A stretch of 64,000 nucleotides of DNA, taken from NCBI GenBank assembly GCA_947044405.1, contig CAMRHE010000205.1, positions 2,232,001 to 2,296,000 on the forward strand, given 5' to 3'. Below the pieces are notes generated by a model. It was not told where the DNA came from. It was given only the letters and a program-made list of their open reading frames with translations, and did not search any database. Source of the stretch: Leptodactylus fallax (Eukaryota; Chordata; Amphibia; Anura; Leptodactylidae). Made by a program: the position numbers and the translations under genes. Positions 9,627 to 21,126 of the stretch are shown here, piece after piece (position 1 is the stretch's first letter; each line of letters opens with the position of its first letter).

Positions 9627-11228
9627 CAGTGGGGAAAAAAAAAGTATTTAGTCAGCCACCAATTGTGCAAGTTCTCCCACTTAAAAAAGATGAGAGAGGC
9701 CTGTAATTGACATCATAGGTAGACCTCATCTATGAGAGACAAAATGAGAAAACAAATCCAGAAAATCACATTGTCTGATTTTTTTAAGAATTTATTTGCA
9801 AATTATGGTGGAAAATAAGTAATTGGTCACCTACAAACAAGCAAGATTTCTGGCTCTCACAGACCTGTATCTTCTTCTTTAAGAGGCTCCTCTGTCCTCC
9901 ACTCATTACCTGTAGTAATGGCTCCTGTTTGACATTGTTATCAGTATAAAAGACACCTTTCCACAGCCTCAAACAGTCACACTCCAAACTCCACTATGGT
10001 GAAGACCCAAGAGCTGTGGAAGGACACCAGAAACAAAATTGTAGACCTGCACCAGGCTGGGAAGACTGAATCTGCAATAGGCAAGCAGCTTGGTGTGAAG
10101 AAATCAACTGTGGGAGCAATAATTAGAAAATAGAAGACATACAAGACCACTGATAATCTCCCTCGATCAGGGGCTCCACGCAAGATCTCACCCCGTGGGG
10201 TCAAAATGATCACAAGAACAGTGAGCAAAAATCCAAGAACCACATTGGGGGACCTAGTGACTGACCTGCAGAAAGCTGGGACTAACGTAACAAAGGCTAT
10301 CGTCAGTAACACACTACGCCGCCAGGGACTCAGATCCTGCAGTGCCAGACGTGTCCCCCTGCTTAAGCCAGTACATATCCGGGCCCGTCTGAAGTTTGCT
10401 AGAGAGCATTGGATGTTCCAGAAGAGTATTGGGAGAATGTCATATGGTCAGATGAAACCAAAGTAGAACTGTTTGGTAGAAACACAACTCGCCGTGTTTG
10501 GAGGAAAGTGAATGCTGAGTTGCATCCAAAGAACATCATACCTACTGTGAAGCATGGGGGTGGCAACATCATGCTTTGGGGCTGTTTCTCTGCAAAGGGA
10601 CTAGGACGACTGATCTGTGTACATGAAAGAATGAATGGGTCCATGTATCGTGAGATTTTGAGTGTAAACTTCCTTCCATCAGCAAGGGCATTGAAGATGA
10701 AACGTGGCTGGGTCTTTCAGCATGAAAATGATCCCAAGCACACTGCCAGGGCAACGAAGGAGTGACTTTGTAAAAAGCATTTCAAGGTCCTGGAGTGGCC
10801 TAGCCAGTCTCCAGATCTCAACCCCATAGAAAACCTTTGGAGGGAGTTGAAAGTCCGTGTTGCCCAGCGATAGCCCCAAAACATCACTGCTCTAGAGGAG
10901 ATCTGCATGGAGGAATGGGCCAACATACCAGCAACAGTGTGTGCCAACCTTGTGAAGACTTACAGAAAACCTTTGACCTCTGTCATTGCCAACAAAGGAT
11001 ATATAACAAAGTATTGAGATGAACTTTTGTTATTGACCAAATATTTTCCACCATAATTTGCAAATAAATTCTTTAAAAATCAGACAATGTGATTTTCTGG
11101 ATATGTTTTCTCATTTTGTCTCTCATAGTTGAGGTCTACCTATGATGTCAATTACAGGCCGGCCTCATCTTTTTAAGTGGGAAAACTTGCACAATTGGTG
11201 GCTGACTAAATACTTTTTTTCCCCACTG
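9627..11228 (+). mobile_element. Tc1-like transposon, complete copy (copy A)
   Basis: A 1602-bp element starting CAGTGGGGAAAAAA (9627) and ending in TTTCCCCACTG (11228), flanked by TA at 9625-9626 and 11229-11230. The inverted repeats are long, about 200 bases each (9627-9829 and 11033-11228), with matching internal blocks such as TTGCAAATTATGGTGGAAAA. One decayed transposase gene lies between. I recall nearly the same sequence in fish genomes, so the family may have spread horizontally. A second, deleted copy is at 12957-14017. Confidence 0.95.
9996..11017 (+). pseudogene. Tc1-like transposase of copy A, three stops and a frameshift
   Basis: From ATG 9996: [20 protein letters not shown] and the helix-turn-helix [15 protein letters not shown], then TAG at 10131 (apparently a Trp codon). 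The frame continues with [20 protein letters not shown] to FAREH near 10410, where one base is missing. It resumes as [17 protein letters not shown] (first catalytic Asp). The second catalytic motif reads QHENDPKH, with Glu where the family has Asp. TGA at 10763 replaces a Trp. [11 protein letters not shown] carries the final Glu. A TAG near 10872 replaces Gln. The end is ANKGYITKY, stop 11015-11017. Total length is about 340 codons, the family norm. It is clearly inactive. Confidence 0.93.
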
Positions 11229-11230
11229 TA

Positions 11231-11965
11231 ATTCCTGGTTAAATGTGCATGGAGAGGCAATTTCCCTTACAGCCTATCATTAGAAATTCTATGTAAAGGC
11301 AATTCATATTTCAGAGGCTGAAAGAACACAGGAAAAGTCACAAATATAGATTTCTAGACTAGTTTTCTAACTGTTCCAATGTCCTGACTATAAAGACTCA
11401 CTCATAATTACAACATAGAATGAACAAGGATATTTTTGGCTCTCATTATCTAAGGGGTTAATTGTATCACAACTTCCTTTGTAACCGGGTATAGAATAAA
11501 AAAAATCAATTCACTCTTTTTGTCCTATTATTGAATGTAATTCACATAATACACTGCTGGCTAACTGAGTGAAGAATAGATTTACTTTTAATTAAAAATT
11601 ATATTTAGTGTCTTAGGCCAATACTAACAACAGTTGGAGGGTTTCTATGCAATTACCATGGCTGCTTAAATCCAGAAATAGTGCCACTCTTATTCATAGT
11701 CTGTGTTTGGTATTGCAGCTCAGCACCATTCACATGAACTGCTCACACATTATGGAGGTTCTCTAGGGTTTAGAACCATCTTCTGATGGCTCTAGAATTC
11801 ACTCCCACTCCCTACAGTGGTAACTCCAGTGCTGCCCTGTTTCTTTTAATGTTATTTCTTACAGAAGATACAGTAGTCAAGCAAGAAATGTTTGCAGCTT
11901 GCCCATACCTTCAATGTGTAAACTAAGTGAATCGCTGAATATATTATATCATGCAATCTTAACAT
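11231..11965. other. No recognisable feature
   Basis: About 735 bases of AT-rich, apparently single-copy sequence. No coding signal or repeat end that I can identify. Confidence 0.5.
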
Positions 11966-12289
11966 TTAAAGGGTTGTCTGGGGAGTAGTAATTACTTACC
12001 CGATCGAAGGGATCGCTGATGATGGACCCCGGAGTTCTGACAACATCACACCTCCCAGGTCAAATGATCCAAAGCAGCATTCCTTCCCCTGCATCGCTCT
12101 GCTCCCCTCTCCTTCCCTGATCTCACAGGTAATTAATTACCTGTGAGATCCTGGGAGGAGGGGGTGGAACGAAATGGGGGGCTGTCCGTCACAGGGGAGG
12201 GATAACCTAGGGTCATGATGTTGCTGTGTTCATCATCAGCAATCCCTGGGACCAGGTAAGTACATTACTACTAATGGAAACCCCTTTAA
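11966..12289. mobile_element. TTAA-flanked fold-back MITE
   Basis: TTAA at 11966-11969 and 12286-12289. The ends are inverted: AAAGGGTTGTCTGGGGAGTA inward on the left, and AAAGGGGTTTCCATTAGTAG on the right (opposite strand). Both arms then carry a TACTTACC / GGTAAGTA block. It is centred on a perfect palindrome (12119-12150). TTAA targets suggest a piggyBac-type or PIF-like donor; the family is unassigned. Confidence 0.8.
12119..12150. repeat. 32-bp perfect palindrome
   Basis: GATCTCACAGGTAATT followed at once by its exact reverse complement, with no spacer. It lies at the centre of the surrounding MITE, and looser pairing continues outside it. Confidence 0.95.
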
Positions 12290-12362
12290 TGTCTGGTTGT
12301 TAACCAGTTGCTAAATTGTGTCCTATCTCCTCAGCCCTAAACATTTTAGAATAGAGGTGGAG

Positions 12363-12743
12363 TTAAAGGGGTTTTCTGAGCTAAAAATGTTGATGACCTA
12401 TCCTATCAGTGATCAGTGAGATCAGATCAATAAGGGTCTGACACCTGACAGCCCCATGTATAAGCTGTACTTAGCAGCTGATAAACAGATGGAGCAGAAA
12501 GCAGACAGTCCTGTTCCCTGTATAGTGGCCAGACTAGCGTATTGCAAGCCAGCTCCCATTCACTTGAATGAATGACTCAGTTCATTCACTGCAAAGACAA
12601 CAGCGCTGTTTCCTGCTCCATTCTCTGTTCGCTGAGTACATCTGATCATTGGGGTGCCAGGTGTGAAATACTCTCTGATCTGATATTGATGACCTATCCT
12701 TGGGATATAACATTAATAATATTAGCCCAGAAAACCCATCTAA
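12363..12743. mobile_element. TTAA MITE, second type
   Basis: The left end is TTAAAGGGGTTTTCTGAGC (12363). The right end, read on the other strand, is TTAGATGGGTTTTCTGGGC with the flank mutated to CTAA (12740-12743). The interior has a GATGACCTATCC / GGATAGG-type motif and a CATTCACTTGAATG core. Related partial copies lie at about 36870-37080 and 63340-63644. Confidence 0.75.
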
Positions 12744-12956
12744 AACTATATAGGGGTGTCACTTGTCCTCAGTTGTTTAGTAGTGTTTAGTTAAAAGTAG
12801 CAGTAGAAGCAGCAAACAGCTCATCCTTGTGTTCTCCTGCCATATGTGCTAGGCCCCTTCAGCAACAGTTGCGGGTGGCAGCCAGATATTTCATCAGGCT
12901 GCTGCGTCATTCTTAGTGGCCATGCCAGGAATCTTCCCACATGTATTGGGGATGTA

Positions 12957-14017
12957 CAGTGGGGAAAAAAAAGTATTTAGCCACCAATTGTACAAGTTCT
13001 CCCACTTAAAAAGATGAGGCCGGCCTGTAATTGTCATCATAGGTAGACCTCAACTATGAGAGACAAAATGAGAAAACATATCTAGAAAATCACATTGTCT
13101 GATTTTTAAAGAAATTATTTGCAAATTATGGTGGAAAATAAGTATTTGGTCAATAACAAAAGTTCATCTCAATACTTTGTTCTATATCCTTTGTTGGCAA
13201 TGACAGAGGTCAAACGTTTTCTGTAAGTCTTCACAAGGTTGGCACACACTGTTGCTGGTATGTTGGCCCATTCCGCCATGCAGATCTCCTTTAGAGCAGG
13301 GATGTTTTGGGGCTGTCGCTGGGCAACACGGACTTTCAACTCCCTCCAAAGGTTTTCTATGGGGTTGAGATCTGGAGACTGGCTAGGCCACTCCAGGACC
13401 TTGAAATGCTTCTTACGAAGCCACTCCTTCGTTGCCCTGGCAGTGTGCTTGGGATCATTTTCATGCTGAAAGACCCAGCCACGTTTCATCTTCAATGCCC
13501 TTGCTGATGGAAGGAAGTTTACACTCAAAATCTCACGATACATGGACCCATTCATTCTTTCATGTACACAGATCAGTCGCCCTAGTCCCTTTGCAGAGAA
13601 ACAGCCCCAAAGCATGATGTTGCCACCCCCATGCTTTGGTCTTCACCATAGTGGAGTTTGGAGTGTGACTGTTTGAGGTTGTGGACAGGTGTCTTTTATA
13701 CTGACAACAATGTCAAACAGGAGCCATTACTACAGGTAATGAGTGGAGGACAGAGGAGCCTCTTAAAGAAGAAGTTACAGGTCTGTGAGAGCCAGAAATC
13801 TTGCTTGTTTGAAGGTGATCAAATACTTATTTTCCACCATAATTTGCAAATAAATTCTTAAAAAAAAAAATCAGACAATGTGATCTTCTAGATTTGTTTT
13901 CTCATTTTCTCTCTTATATGAGGTCTACCTATGATGACAATTACAGGCCGGCCTCATCTTTTTAAGTGGGAGAACTTGCACAATTGGTGGTTGGCTAAAT
14001 ACTTTTTTTCCCCACTG
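12957..14017 (-). mobile_element. Tc1-like transposon, internally deleted (copy B)
   Basis: Same family as copy A but inverted and 1061 bp long. Ends are CAGTGGGGAAAAAA at 12957 and TTTCCCCACTG at 14017, with TA on both sides (12955-12956 and 14018-14019). On the minus strand the first codons (ATG at 13650, MVKT) join directly to the AAGCATGGGGGTGG block that in copy A lies about 545 bases further on. The inverted repeats are intact, so it could have been mobilised in trans. Confidence 0.93.
13169..13650 (-). pseudogene. Tc1-like transposase remnant of copy B
   Basis: The start codon region joins out of frame to the C-terminal half. That half stays open from about 13615 to the stop at 13169: [56 protein letters not shown], ending ANKGYRTKY. 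The DNA-binding region and the first catalytic Asp (WSDETK) are deleted. The second catalytic position is Glu, as in copy A. Unlike copy A it has no stop in this half, so copy B is not derived from A's damaged version. Confidence 0.92.
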
Positions 14018-14019
14018 TA

Positions 14020-14469
14020 CATTGGCATACCCCAACAGGTTCTTCACAGACTAGTTGGCATCTGGGAAGGTTTGAAGCCAATTAGAATCACAGGAAGAAA
14101 ACTAACAGGGTAGTGTGAATGGTGTGTGGACTCTAGAGGATCCCGTGGTTTGCACCATTCAAATTCCTCATGGAAGCGGATGTGGAGCAGGGAACAGGAC
14201 AAACCAAGAGTATGGAAATAAGATATGGACCAGGAGCTGAAACCAAGTATGAAATGTATAGCTATTACTGGAAGGAGGTTGCAGCACAGTAACATAGACA
14301 CAGAATCCAGAGCACAACATACTACACTATTTGGATGCTAGATGGCTATATTTTTTGATTATTTTAGCATGGTATAAAATGGGTGAATTACATTCCGCAT
14401 TTTTCGGAATGTTATCAGTGAACATGTATTACAACATCAGAGACATAGAAAGATTTTTTACAGGAGAGC
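14020..14469. other. No recognisable feature
   Basis: About 450 bases without recognisable coding or repeat structure. Confidence 0.45.
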
Positions 14470-14648
14470 CTAAGACTGGGGCCCCATGCTGCAAAAGCGT
14501 TTTGGCCGCAGCAAAAAACTCTGCATTTTACAGTACCTGTAAAGTGGATGGGAATCTGGCTAATCCCATCCACACATTGCAGAAAAAAAAATCCACAGCA
14601 GAAATGCTGCGATTTCAAAAATGCTTTCGTTTATGAAAATCGCAGCAT
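14470..14648. repeat. GGGGCCCCA...CGCAGC repeat (family R), partial copy
   Basis: Starts GGGGCCCCATGCTGCAAAA and holds the marker block AAAGTGGATGGGAATCTGGC / CCCATCCACACATTGCAGAAA and AAAATCGCAGCATGTCAATT. The same blocks recur at 37079-37362, 40636-40956, 43496-43710, 43746-43878, 48617-48815 and 48818-49140. It is an interspersed fold-back family; I do not know its published name. Confidence 0.75.
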
Positions 14649-14649
14649 G

Positions 14650-15060
14650 TCAATTAATGTATGTGAATGAGAAAAACTTTATATCTATCTCCTGTAAAGG
14701 TTCAAAACAGTAGTGGTGTAGTACAATAGGCAAATCCCATTTGGGAATAGGATCTAGGATTCTTGGTCGCAGTCTTTGTACTGTTTTAATAAACCTATGA
14801 ACAAGCGGATCTTGCGAGAGCTTCGTACCCAGTGTAGCAGATAATACGGAGATCTGAACTCTGAGGGTAATCAGTTTAAGTCCTTTATCAGAACCCTCCT
14901 GTAGAAATTCTAATATATTTTGTATTGAGACAGATGCAAAATTAATCTTCTTTTCTACACACCATCTTAGAAAATTTCTCTTAATTCTAAGGTATGTTTT
15001 ATTTGTATTCCCTGCTAAATCTAAGCAGCCTGGCACAGCGGCGATGTAACACCATTCCTG
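14650..15060 (-). pseudogene. DIRS-like retrotransposon tyrosine recombinase fragment
   Basis: The open minus-strand frame contains TYLRIKRNFLRWCVEKKI, SIQNILEFLQEGSDKGLKL and ITLRVQISVLSATLG, then DPLVHRFIKTVQRLRP and PKWDLPIVL...FEPLQEIDIKFFSF. This order matches the N-terminal and linker part of tyrosine recombinases in vertebrate DIRS-type retrotransposons (FLQEG.DKGL, TL.VQ.SALSA, PLV.RF, WDL..VL). The catalytic Arg/His/Tyr part downstream is absent, so the copy is truncated at about 14650. The open frame runs on upstream to 15228, but the residues beyond about 15060 do not look like the family. Identification is from memory of family motifs. Confidence 0.72.
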
Positions 15061-17667
15061 TAGTGCGAAAAAGCCGAATATTGGAAATGACAATCCCCAA
15101 CCAAGATGGCGGGTATCGCACATGCGCAAAGCATTTAACTCATCAGAAGAAACGCAACATAACCAGCACATGCACAGAAGAAGAATGGAACGTTCCAAAG
15201 ATGCAGAAGTGAAGGTAAAAAATATCAAGATTGCCTATTTTTCCTTGACATTCTACTATCAGTAAACATAAAGAACACATAATATATACTAGTATATAGT
15301 TCTCCCTGTATAAACCCATTAAGGGATGAAGAAAAAACATAATGAATAAGATGAATAAGAATGAGAAGTAAATTAAAATAATACTTCTGAGCAGCACCAG
15401 GTGGACAAAAAATACACAAATATAATCCTTTAGATAGCAGCTAGTTATAGGCTAACATCTAATAAAGTGACATCACCTGTCCTATCTGTTCCAGGAAGAC
15501 AGAATCTTGCCATGTGTGCTCCTGCTGTAGGATGACAAGGAAGTATCTGATCTGGAGATCAGCCATTAGGACTTCCACCTATCGTGAGAATAGGGATCTA
15601 ATGTCCCCATTTGACTGACTGTGGTTGTGCACACTCGCTTCATTCAAACTTTCTGGGACTAAGACAGCTAAGCACATACATGATCAATGCTTTAGTCAAA
15701 CAGGGACACAACATTCTCATAAGTCTTGTTTGTTAACCAGGCACAATGTAGCACCTATCCGGCAAATAGTTGATAAGTTGTTATTCAGGTTTGATGTTGA
15801 GTACAGAGCCATTAAGGCACCCCATTTTTGTATGACATTCCCCGTAGCCACATTCTTGTCCAGGTGCCATATTTAGTTGCATATCTTAAGCCCATTGTCC
15901 TGCCAGTGACACAATGAAGATAACAGAGATGAAAGAGAGTATCAGGTAATGAAAGAGGAAAGGTTTTTTCAATATAGAGCTGGTGAATATGGCAGAGAAT
16001 GAGTAATATTGTGCATTAGAATAATTAGTGAAAATATGTAGAAGCAGGAAATTTAGATTTTTCCATCCAAAGTGTCAGGATCCGGTGACTTTTTAATTGG
16101 CCTGTTATATAAACTCCTCAATTATGGTGAAGCTGAGTTTGTCTTGCCCTTTTCTCTTATCTTCCATCTTGCTGGAACATAGTGACGACAGGCATGTGCT
16201 CCGCTGAATGCAAAAGTGAATCTGCTAGAGTATTTTTAATAATATCCAGGGCTCATTGATGATCTTTTTATATGAAGATATAGATATGGAAGAGTACAGA
16301 CTTGTACACATAATCTATTGTATATAAGTAATAGGAAAATAAATGAAATGTTATCCATTGGGGCTTTATGTCTACTGACAAGACAACAATTAAATAGAAT
16401 TTCATCAATTCAATTCCTGGGAAAGGGTGCATGTACTCTAGAGGCCAGGTGGTTGTTGTAGAACACTTGGAGGGGGCCCAGCCCTGGAATTCCCATAACC
16501 TTTGCTACTGCTTGGTATGCTTGCAGAATTTATACAGGATTCCCCTCAATAGAAATGGGAGATAAGGACTTGGGACATGGAAAGGATGTGGTGGGGATCC
16601 AATACTCACATATTACAAGGCACCATAATACAATAGGTAGGTACAGTTTGATGTTTGTTGGGCTTCCATTCTGGTTCCTGGATTTGAAAGGTAATAACAT
16701 TAACAGTAATACACTAACATATAGCTAAATTGCTTCAGTTTGAGTAGGCTTGGTGGCCCAAGATGATGTCTGGTCTCTAATGTTTTTCCCTGGTCATGGT
16801 GGCACTTTCTCCTTCCCACATATTCAGGGTATATATGATAGTGGTAGTAATCTTTCCCCCATGGAAATCTCACATCCTAGTGGCTGACTCATGCCTGATG
16901 GAGATCGGGGTTCCCTTGCTGTTAGGTACAAATAAGACAGGAGGCAATGTGGCACTTGAACAGGCTCAGCTTGCAGCACTCTTTACTTAAGTTTCCAAGA
17001 AGGTGATTACAACTTCCATACAAAAAGTGGAATAGGTTGGGACTAGATAAATAAAATTATTATTATTTACAGTATATCAATACACTCAATCTTATTTAAG
17101 GCATAATATTAGTTGCATGATTGGCTTTTGTTCACCCACTCCTGGCTCACTCCTGATTCTACTCTCAGCTATTCTAAGGGCATAGCTGACAAGATCTACA
17201 AATCATGGAACTCCCTGGTCTGGCTCTGCTCCAACTGTTCTCAGTCATGTGGCCCAAACCTGCTACTTCCAGGTCCAAATGGTAGTTAGGGTACTGTCTT
17301 TCTAGGAGGAGTCTCACTGCTTAGCAATGATGATGCTGCACCCAAAATAGATTCTAGTCTCTCTCAGGCTTTTCTCTCTCAGTCTCTCTCTCTGTGAGCT
17401 TCTTTTGTGCCCGATGGTGTGGGGTAGCTTGTTATTAGGATTCCCTGCCAAGACAGGTATAGAGTTAAGCATAGAAGCATCAAACTGGAGCTCTATCCAG
17501 TTCTATGCTTCTGCTCTTAACTCTATTTTATTAGAATTAGGCTATATTCACATGATCATGGCCATCTAAAACAGATTTATTGTTCCATCTTCAATGACCG
17601 TTTTGCATCCGTGTGGGATCCATTTTCACAGATCCTTATAGATTTTATTGTATTGATGGATAAGACC
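15061..17667. other. Long stretch with no recognised gene
   Basis: About 2.6 kb. No convincing coding region. Some segments (about 16440-16560 and 16900-17560, including a CT-rich run near 17380) could be decayed LTR sequence, but I see no LTR ends or retroviral motifs. Otherwise apparently single-copy. Confidence 0.4.
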
Positions 17668-18096
17668 TTAAAGAGGACCTTTCACATTCTCATAGATGTG
17701 CAGTATTATATACCGCTATAAAGCCGACTGTACTGAATCCAGAATACTGTTGGCTTTCTCGGTGTGTGCCCCAGTGCTGGAGATATTGGTGCTGTTAATT
17801 TTGGCACTGATATCTCCCCACTGTCAGAAGCGCGGCCATAACAGCCTAGCCTCATCGCTGGGCTGTGAGGTACGACCATCCCACCCTGACAGTACTCTTC
17901 TATAGACTTGTACAATCGGGGGGACAGTCCTCACAGCCCAGCGATGACGCTAGGTTGTAAGGCCCGCCTTTCTAACAGTGGAGAAACTAACAGCACCAAT
18001 ATCTCCAGCACCGGGGTACATTCCGGGAAAGCTCGATCGACTTTCGAGTGGTATATAATACCGCACATCTATGAGGACGTGAAAGGTTCTCTTTTA
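17668..18096. mobile_element. TTAA-flanked long fold-back MITE
   Basis: Left end TTAAAGAGGACCTTTCAC (17668) and right end GTGAAAGGTTCTCTTTTA (18096), the right flank mutated to TTTA. The arms pair over about 180 bases each: CTCATAGATGTGC...TATTATATACC, GTGCTGGAGATATTGGTGCT and ATCGCTGGGCTGTGAGG all occur in both orientations. It could fold into one long hairpin. Short frames here are artefacts. Confidence 0.88.
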
Positions 18097-19584
18097 CTAA
18101 CTCAACTGCCTAAAGGGATGGCTATGATATTATTTAAGCTGTAGCCACCTTCTAGAACATACTGGGTAATGCCATTCCTACATACAGACTATACTGCAGA
18201 CCAATGAAACATTACATTTCCTTCTTAAAGGCACGCTATTAAATGGTAGCAAAGTGCAAAACAGTAGAAAACATTATAAAAGCCTAAAACAAAAACCAAA
18301 TATCTCCACAAACATATTATCCAGAAGAGCACTCCTGAGAGACACTATAGTAATGGGCCAACTATTTTTACAATGCATTTTTCTCTCACAAGCTCCAAAT
18401 TCCTTTTATAGATGTAGAAGTGACCCCTTCCCAATATTTCACATACAAGTATTTCACAATGTCAGACCCAGTGTATGGAGCAGGCTCAAAGCTTGGTTGT
18501 GACCTTGCAGTTACACAAGTGGATGACTTCTCCAACTATGCAGTACAATTGCAGGTACGAGTCATCTTGACCTGCCATATTGGCACTTTTATTACGCCTA
18601 GCTTGAGTGTACAATATATTTCCAATGAACAAACAATTGGCAGAGATATTTTGGCCACCTCTGGCACACCCATTGAAATGAATGGAACGGTGTGTGCTCT
18701 ACCCAACCACCAATCTATTCATAACGGGGCACAAAATCCATCCAGGGCGCGAGATGTTTTCATTTAGATGAAAAAAAATGTTGTTCAAGGAAAGATTTGC
18801 TTTTAAAAAGATAGTCAAGAATGTGTTGATGACAACATTTTCTACAATTCAATTAGGTATAAGAGGCATAGCAAAAATAATTCAACCTGGTCTAGGGATA
18901 TAATAGTAATAATAATAATAGCCATTCAGTGCTCTTGATATTATTCAGATGAGAACAAGTATAATCAGTCTTAAATCTGGGATCGCAGGGACAATAAATG
19001 AAGCTACTTATGTACAATTATATAGTTTTCTCTATTACTGTAAAGTGTCCTTGTTTTTCATGCGATCAGAAGAGAGGGTCTTTAGCTTTATTTTTTTAGC
19101 TTTTCAAACAAAAACCAAAAAAAAAACAAACAAACAAACTGTAAATTAAAACAGCTACGACATCATTGTATTCAGGGACCATGCAAAGAATGATCATGTG
19201 CAACAGCACTTAAAACTGAAAATATACATGTAGCTGGGCTTACTTTGTCACATACAGTATGCGGTTTGTCAAGTGGCACAACATGTGTTGTCTTTGCTTT
19301 TATATAATACCACACGTAGGCGTAATAAGTGTTGTCACAATGTCACATAATGAATCTCTGGTAAAATGACCATTTCAGCTATGCTACATCTATAGAATAT
19401 TTGTAAGCAAAGAAGATTAGTCCAGATCAGGCCTTTAAATACAAATCAGACTTCCTCAAGTTACTCTTCATTTTCTCCTGTCTGAACAAAGATTTATTGT
19501 ACTACATGCAGATGGTCAGTGAATAGCATCTCAACCAACCTGGAATATAATAAACTGAGTAGATTAACAATCTATCCAGTTTAT

Positions 19585-19588
<4 letters not shown>
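18097..19588. other. No recognisable feature
   Basis: About 1.5 kb of AT-rich sequence. A short (AAT)n run is at 18905-18921 and an A-rich run at 19112-19137. The 115-codon frame at 18420-18767 has no motif that I can identify. Confidence 0.45.

Positions 19589-19622
<34 letters not shown>
19589..19622. repeat. (TA)n microsatellite
   Basis: Seventeen TA dinucleotides. Confidence 0.95.
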
Positions 19623-19630
<8 letters not shown>

Positions 19631-21126
19631 TGAGTGGATGAGATAACATCTAGGCGCAGAGATAGGCCAGCCAAGAGCTTTCATCTACAGGCTCTGCCTA
19701 TTGCTCTGGGGTAATCATCTTTCAGCATCTTGTTGCTAGTTTACACTTGTTGAAGGCAAAGCCTGTCAGCAGACCACTGACAGGGAGAGGGAGGGTGAGG
19801 CTGGCTACTAGTGCAAAAATGTATCTGTTTTAACAATCTGTATATGGGTCAGGTAAAATGTGCATTTGTCAAGTGGCATAAACTTTACTGGTGGGCCCTA
19901 GGAACCTCAGTCCGACACTGTTTATACATGTATCTATATATTTATATACTACACCGTATGTATGTTTGCATGTTCTCTTTGTACAGTATATATGTAAGTA
20001 CTGTATTGACTTTTCCTTTAAAAGAAGAGGACAGTATCCCAGCATAGAGTAATATCTTTTGACATACGTAATGCTCGGATTTATATGAGACACGTGACAA
20101 AGGTTTGTGACCTTACTCAGAAAAGCTTTGTTCCCCTGGAGGTTAACAATCCATAGCACAGTGTAATATGTATGTGAGGAGAACATTAGGGTGACCCACG
20201 GGCTATTCAATTCTCAGTGTCTTCATAGCATGAGAAACGCAGCTCAGGTGGCCATGTCATTTATTACATAGGGGTTTCTGCACAACTTAAGTGAAGGATA
20301 AAATACATTTATCAGGACACCAGTTCAGGTTGTTCTATATAAAAATGTGATTCATAATGTGCTCTCTATTCCGACTTACAAAAAGAACTATTATTATCAT
20401 ACCCAGACATGAGCCATAGGTAAGCTGCGCTCCCGAGATTGGCACTGTGACAACTTCTAAGTGAAAACATTGTGAATGGGAGTCTTGAAGATTTCCATCT
20501 ATCTAACCACTTAACAGTAAGAGACTATATTGAATGTGATAAAGTTTTTACACTATAAAAGGCTATATTCACACTACCATTATTAACTGTAGCAGAGTAA
20601 CAGATATAGACGGGGTCTTTTGACACTTTCTTCTTTCATTTTTGTTTACTTTTGTAATGGAAGAAAAAGCCCTGCATTCGTGACTTTTTCTTTACCCAGA
20701 AAAATAGAAAACTTCTGTAAGGTTTTTTTTTTTTATTGGGATGAACACAGATGGACACCCAATGCTGGGGGCTCCATCTGCATCTGTCATTTAATGTTCG
20801 TTGCTCTTATCCTGTGCTGGATGAGAGTAACGGACATTAAATAATGGTAGTGTGAACCGAGCCAAAACATTAAAAAAGTAGCATTTTTTTGGTGCACATT
20901 TAAAAAAAAAAAGTGGACCTGATATGGGTGATAGGGAGCACGGCTACCACCCCTGACAAATGTATTACAATTAAAGTAAATTGGCGTAAATCATGCCTGA
21001 TACCTATGTCAGCACTTATATATCTTTCTCCAGAAACTCACGATACGCAAACAAAAGTTGAATACCTGAAGAGTTATATTTTTATTTCTCATTGTCATCT
21101 AATTTTTGCATATTTTCTGTATATTT
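19623..21126. other. No recognisable feature
   Basis: About 1.5 kb with no gene or named repeat visible; locally AT-rich. Confidence 0.45.

Noticed and set aside
14650..15228. A 192-residue host membrane protein with signal-like N-terminus
   Set aside because: The hydrophobic start is outside the part that matches DIRS recombinases; the recognisable portion is a retrotransposon fragment.
19589..19622. AT-rich replication origin or promoter
   Set aside because: A simple (TA)n microsatellite; two others of similar length are at 52136 and 56884.
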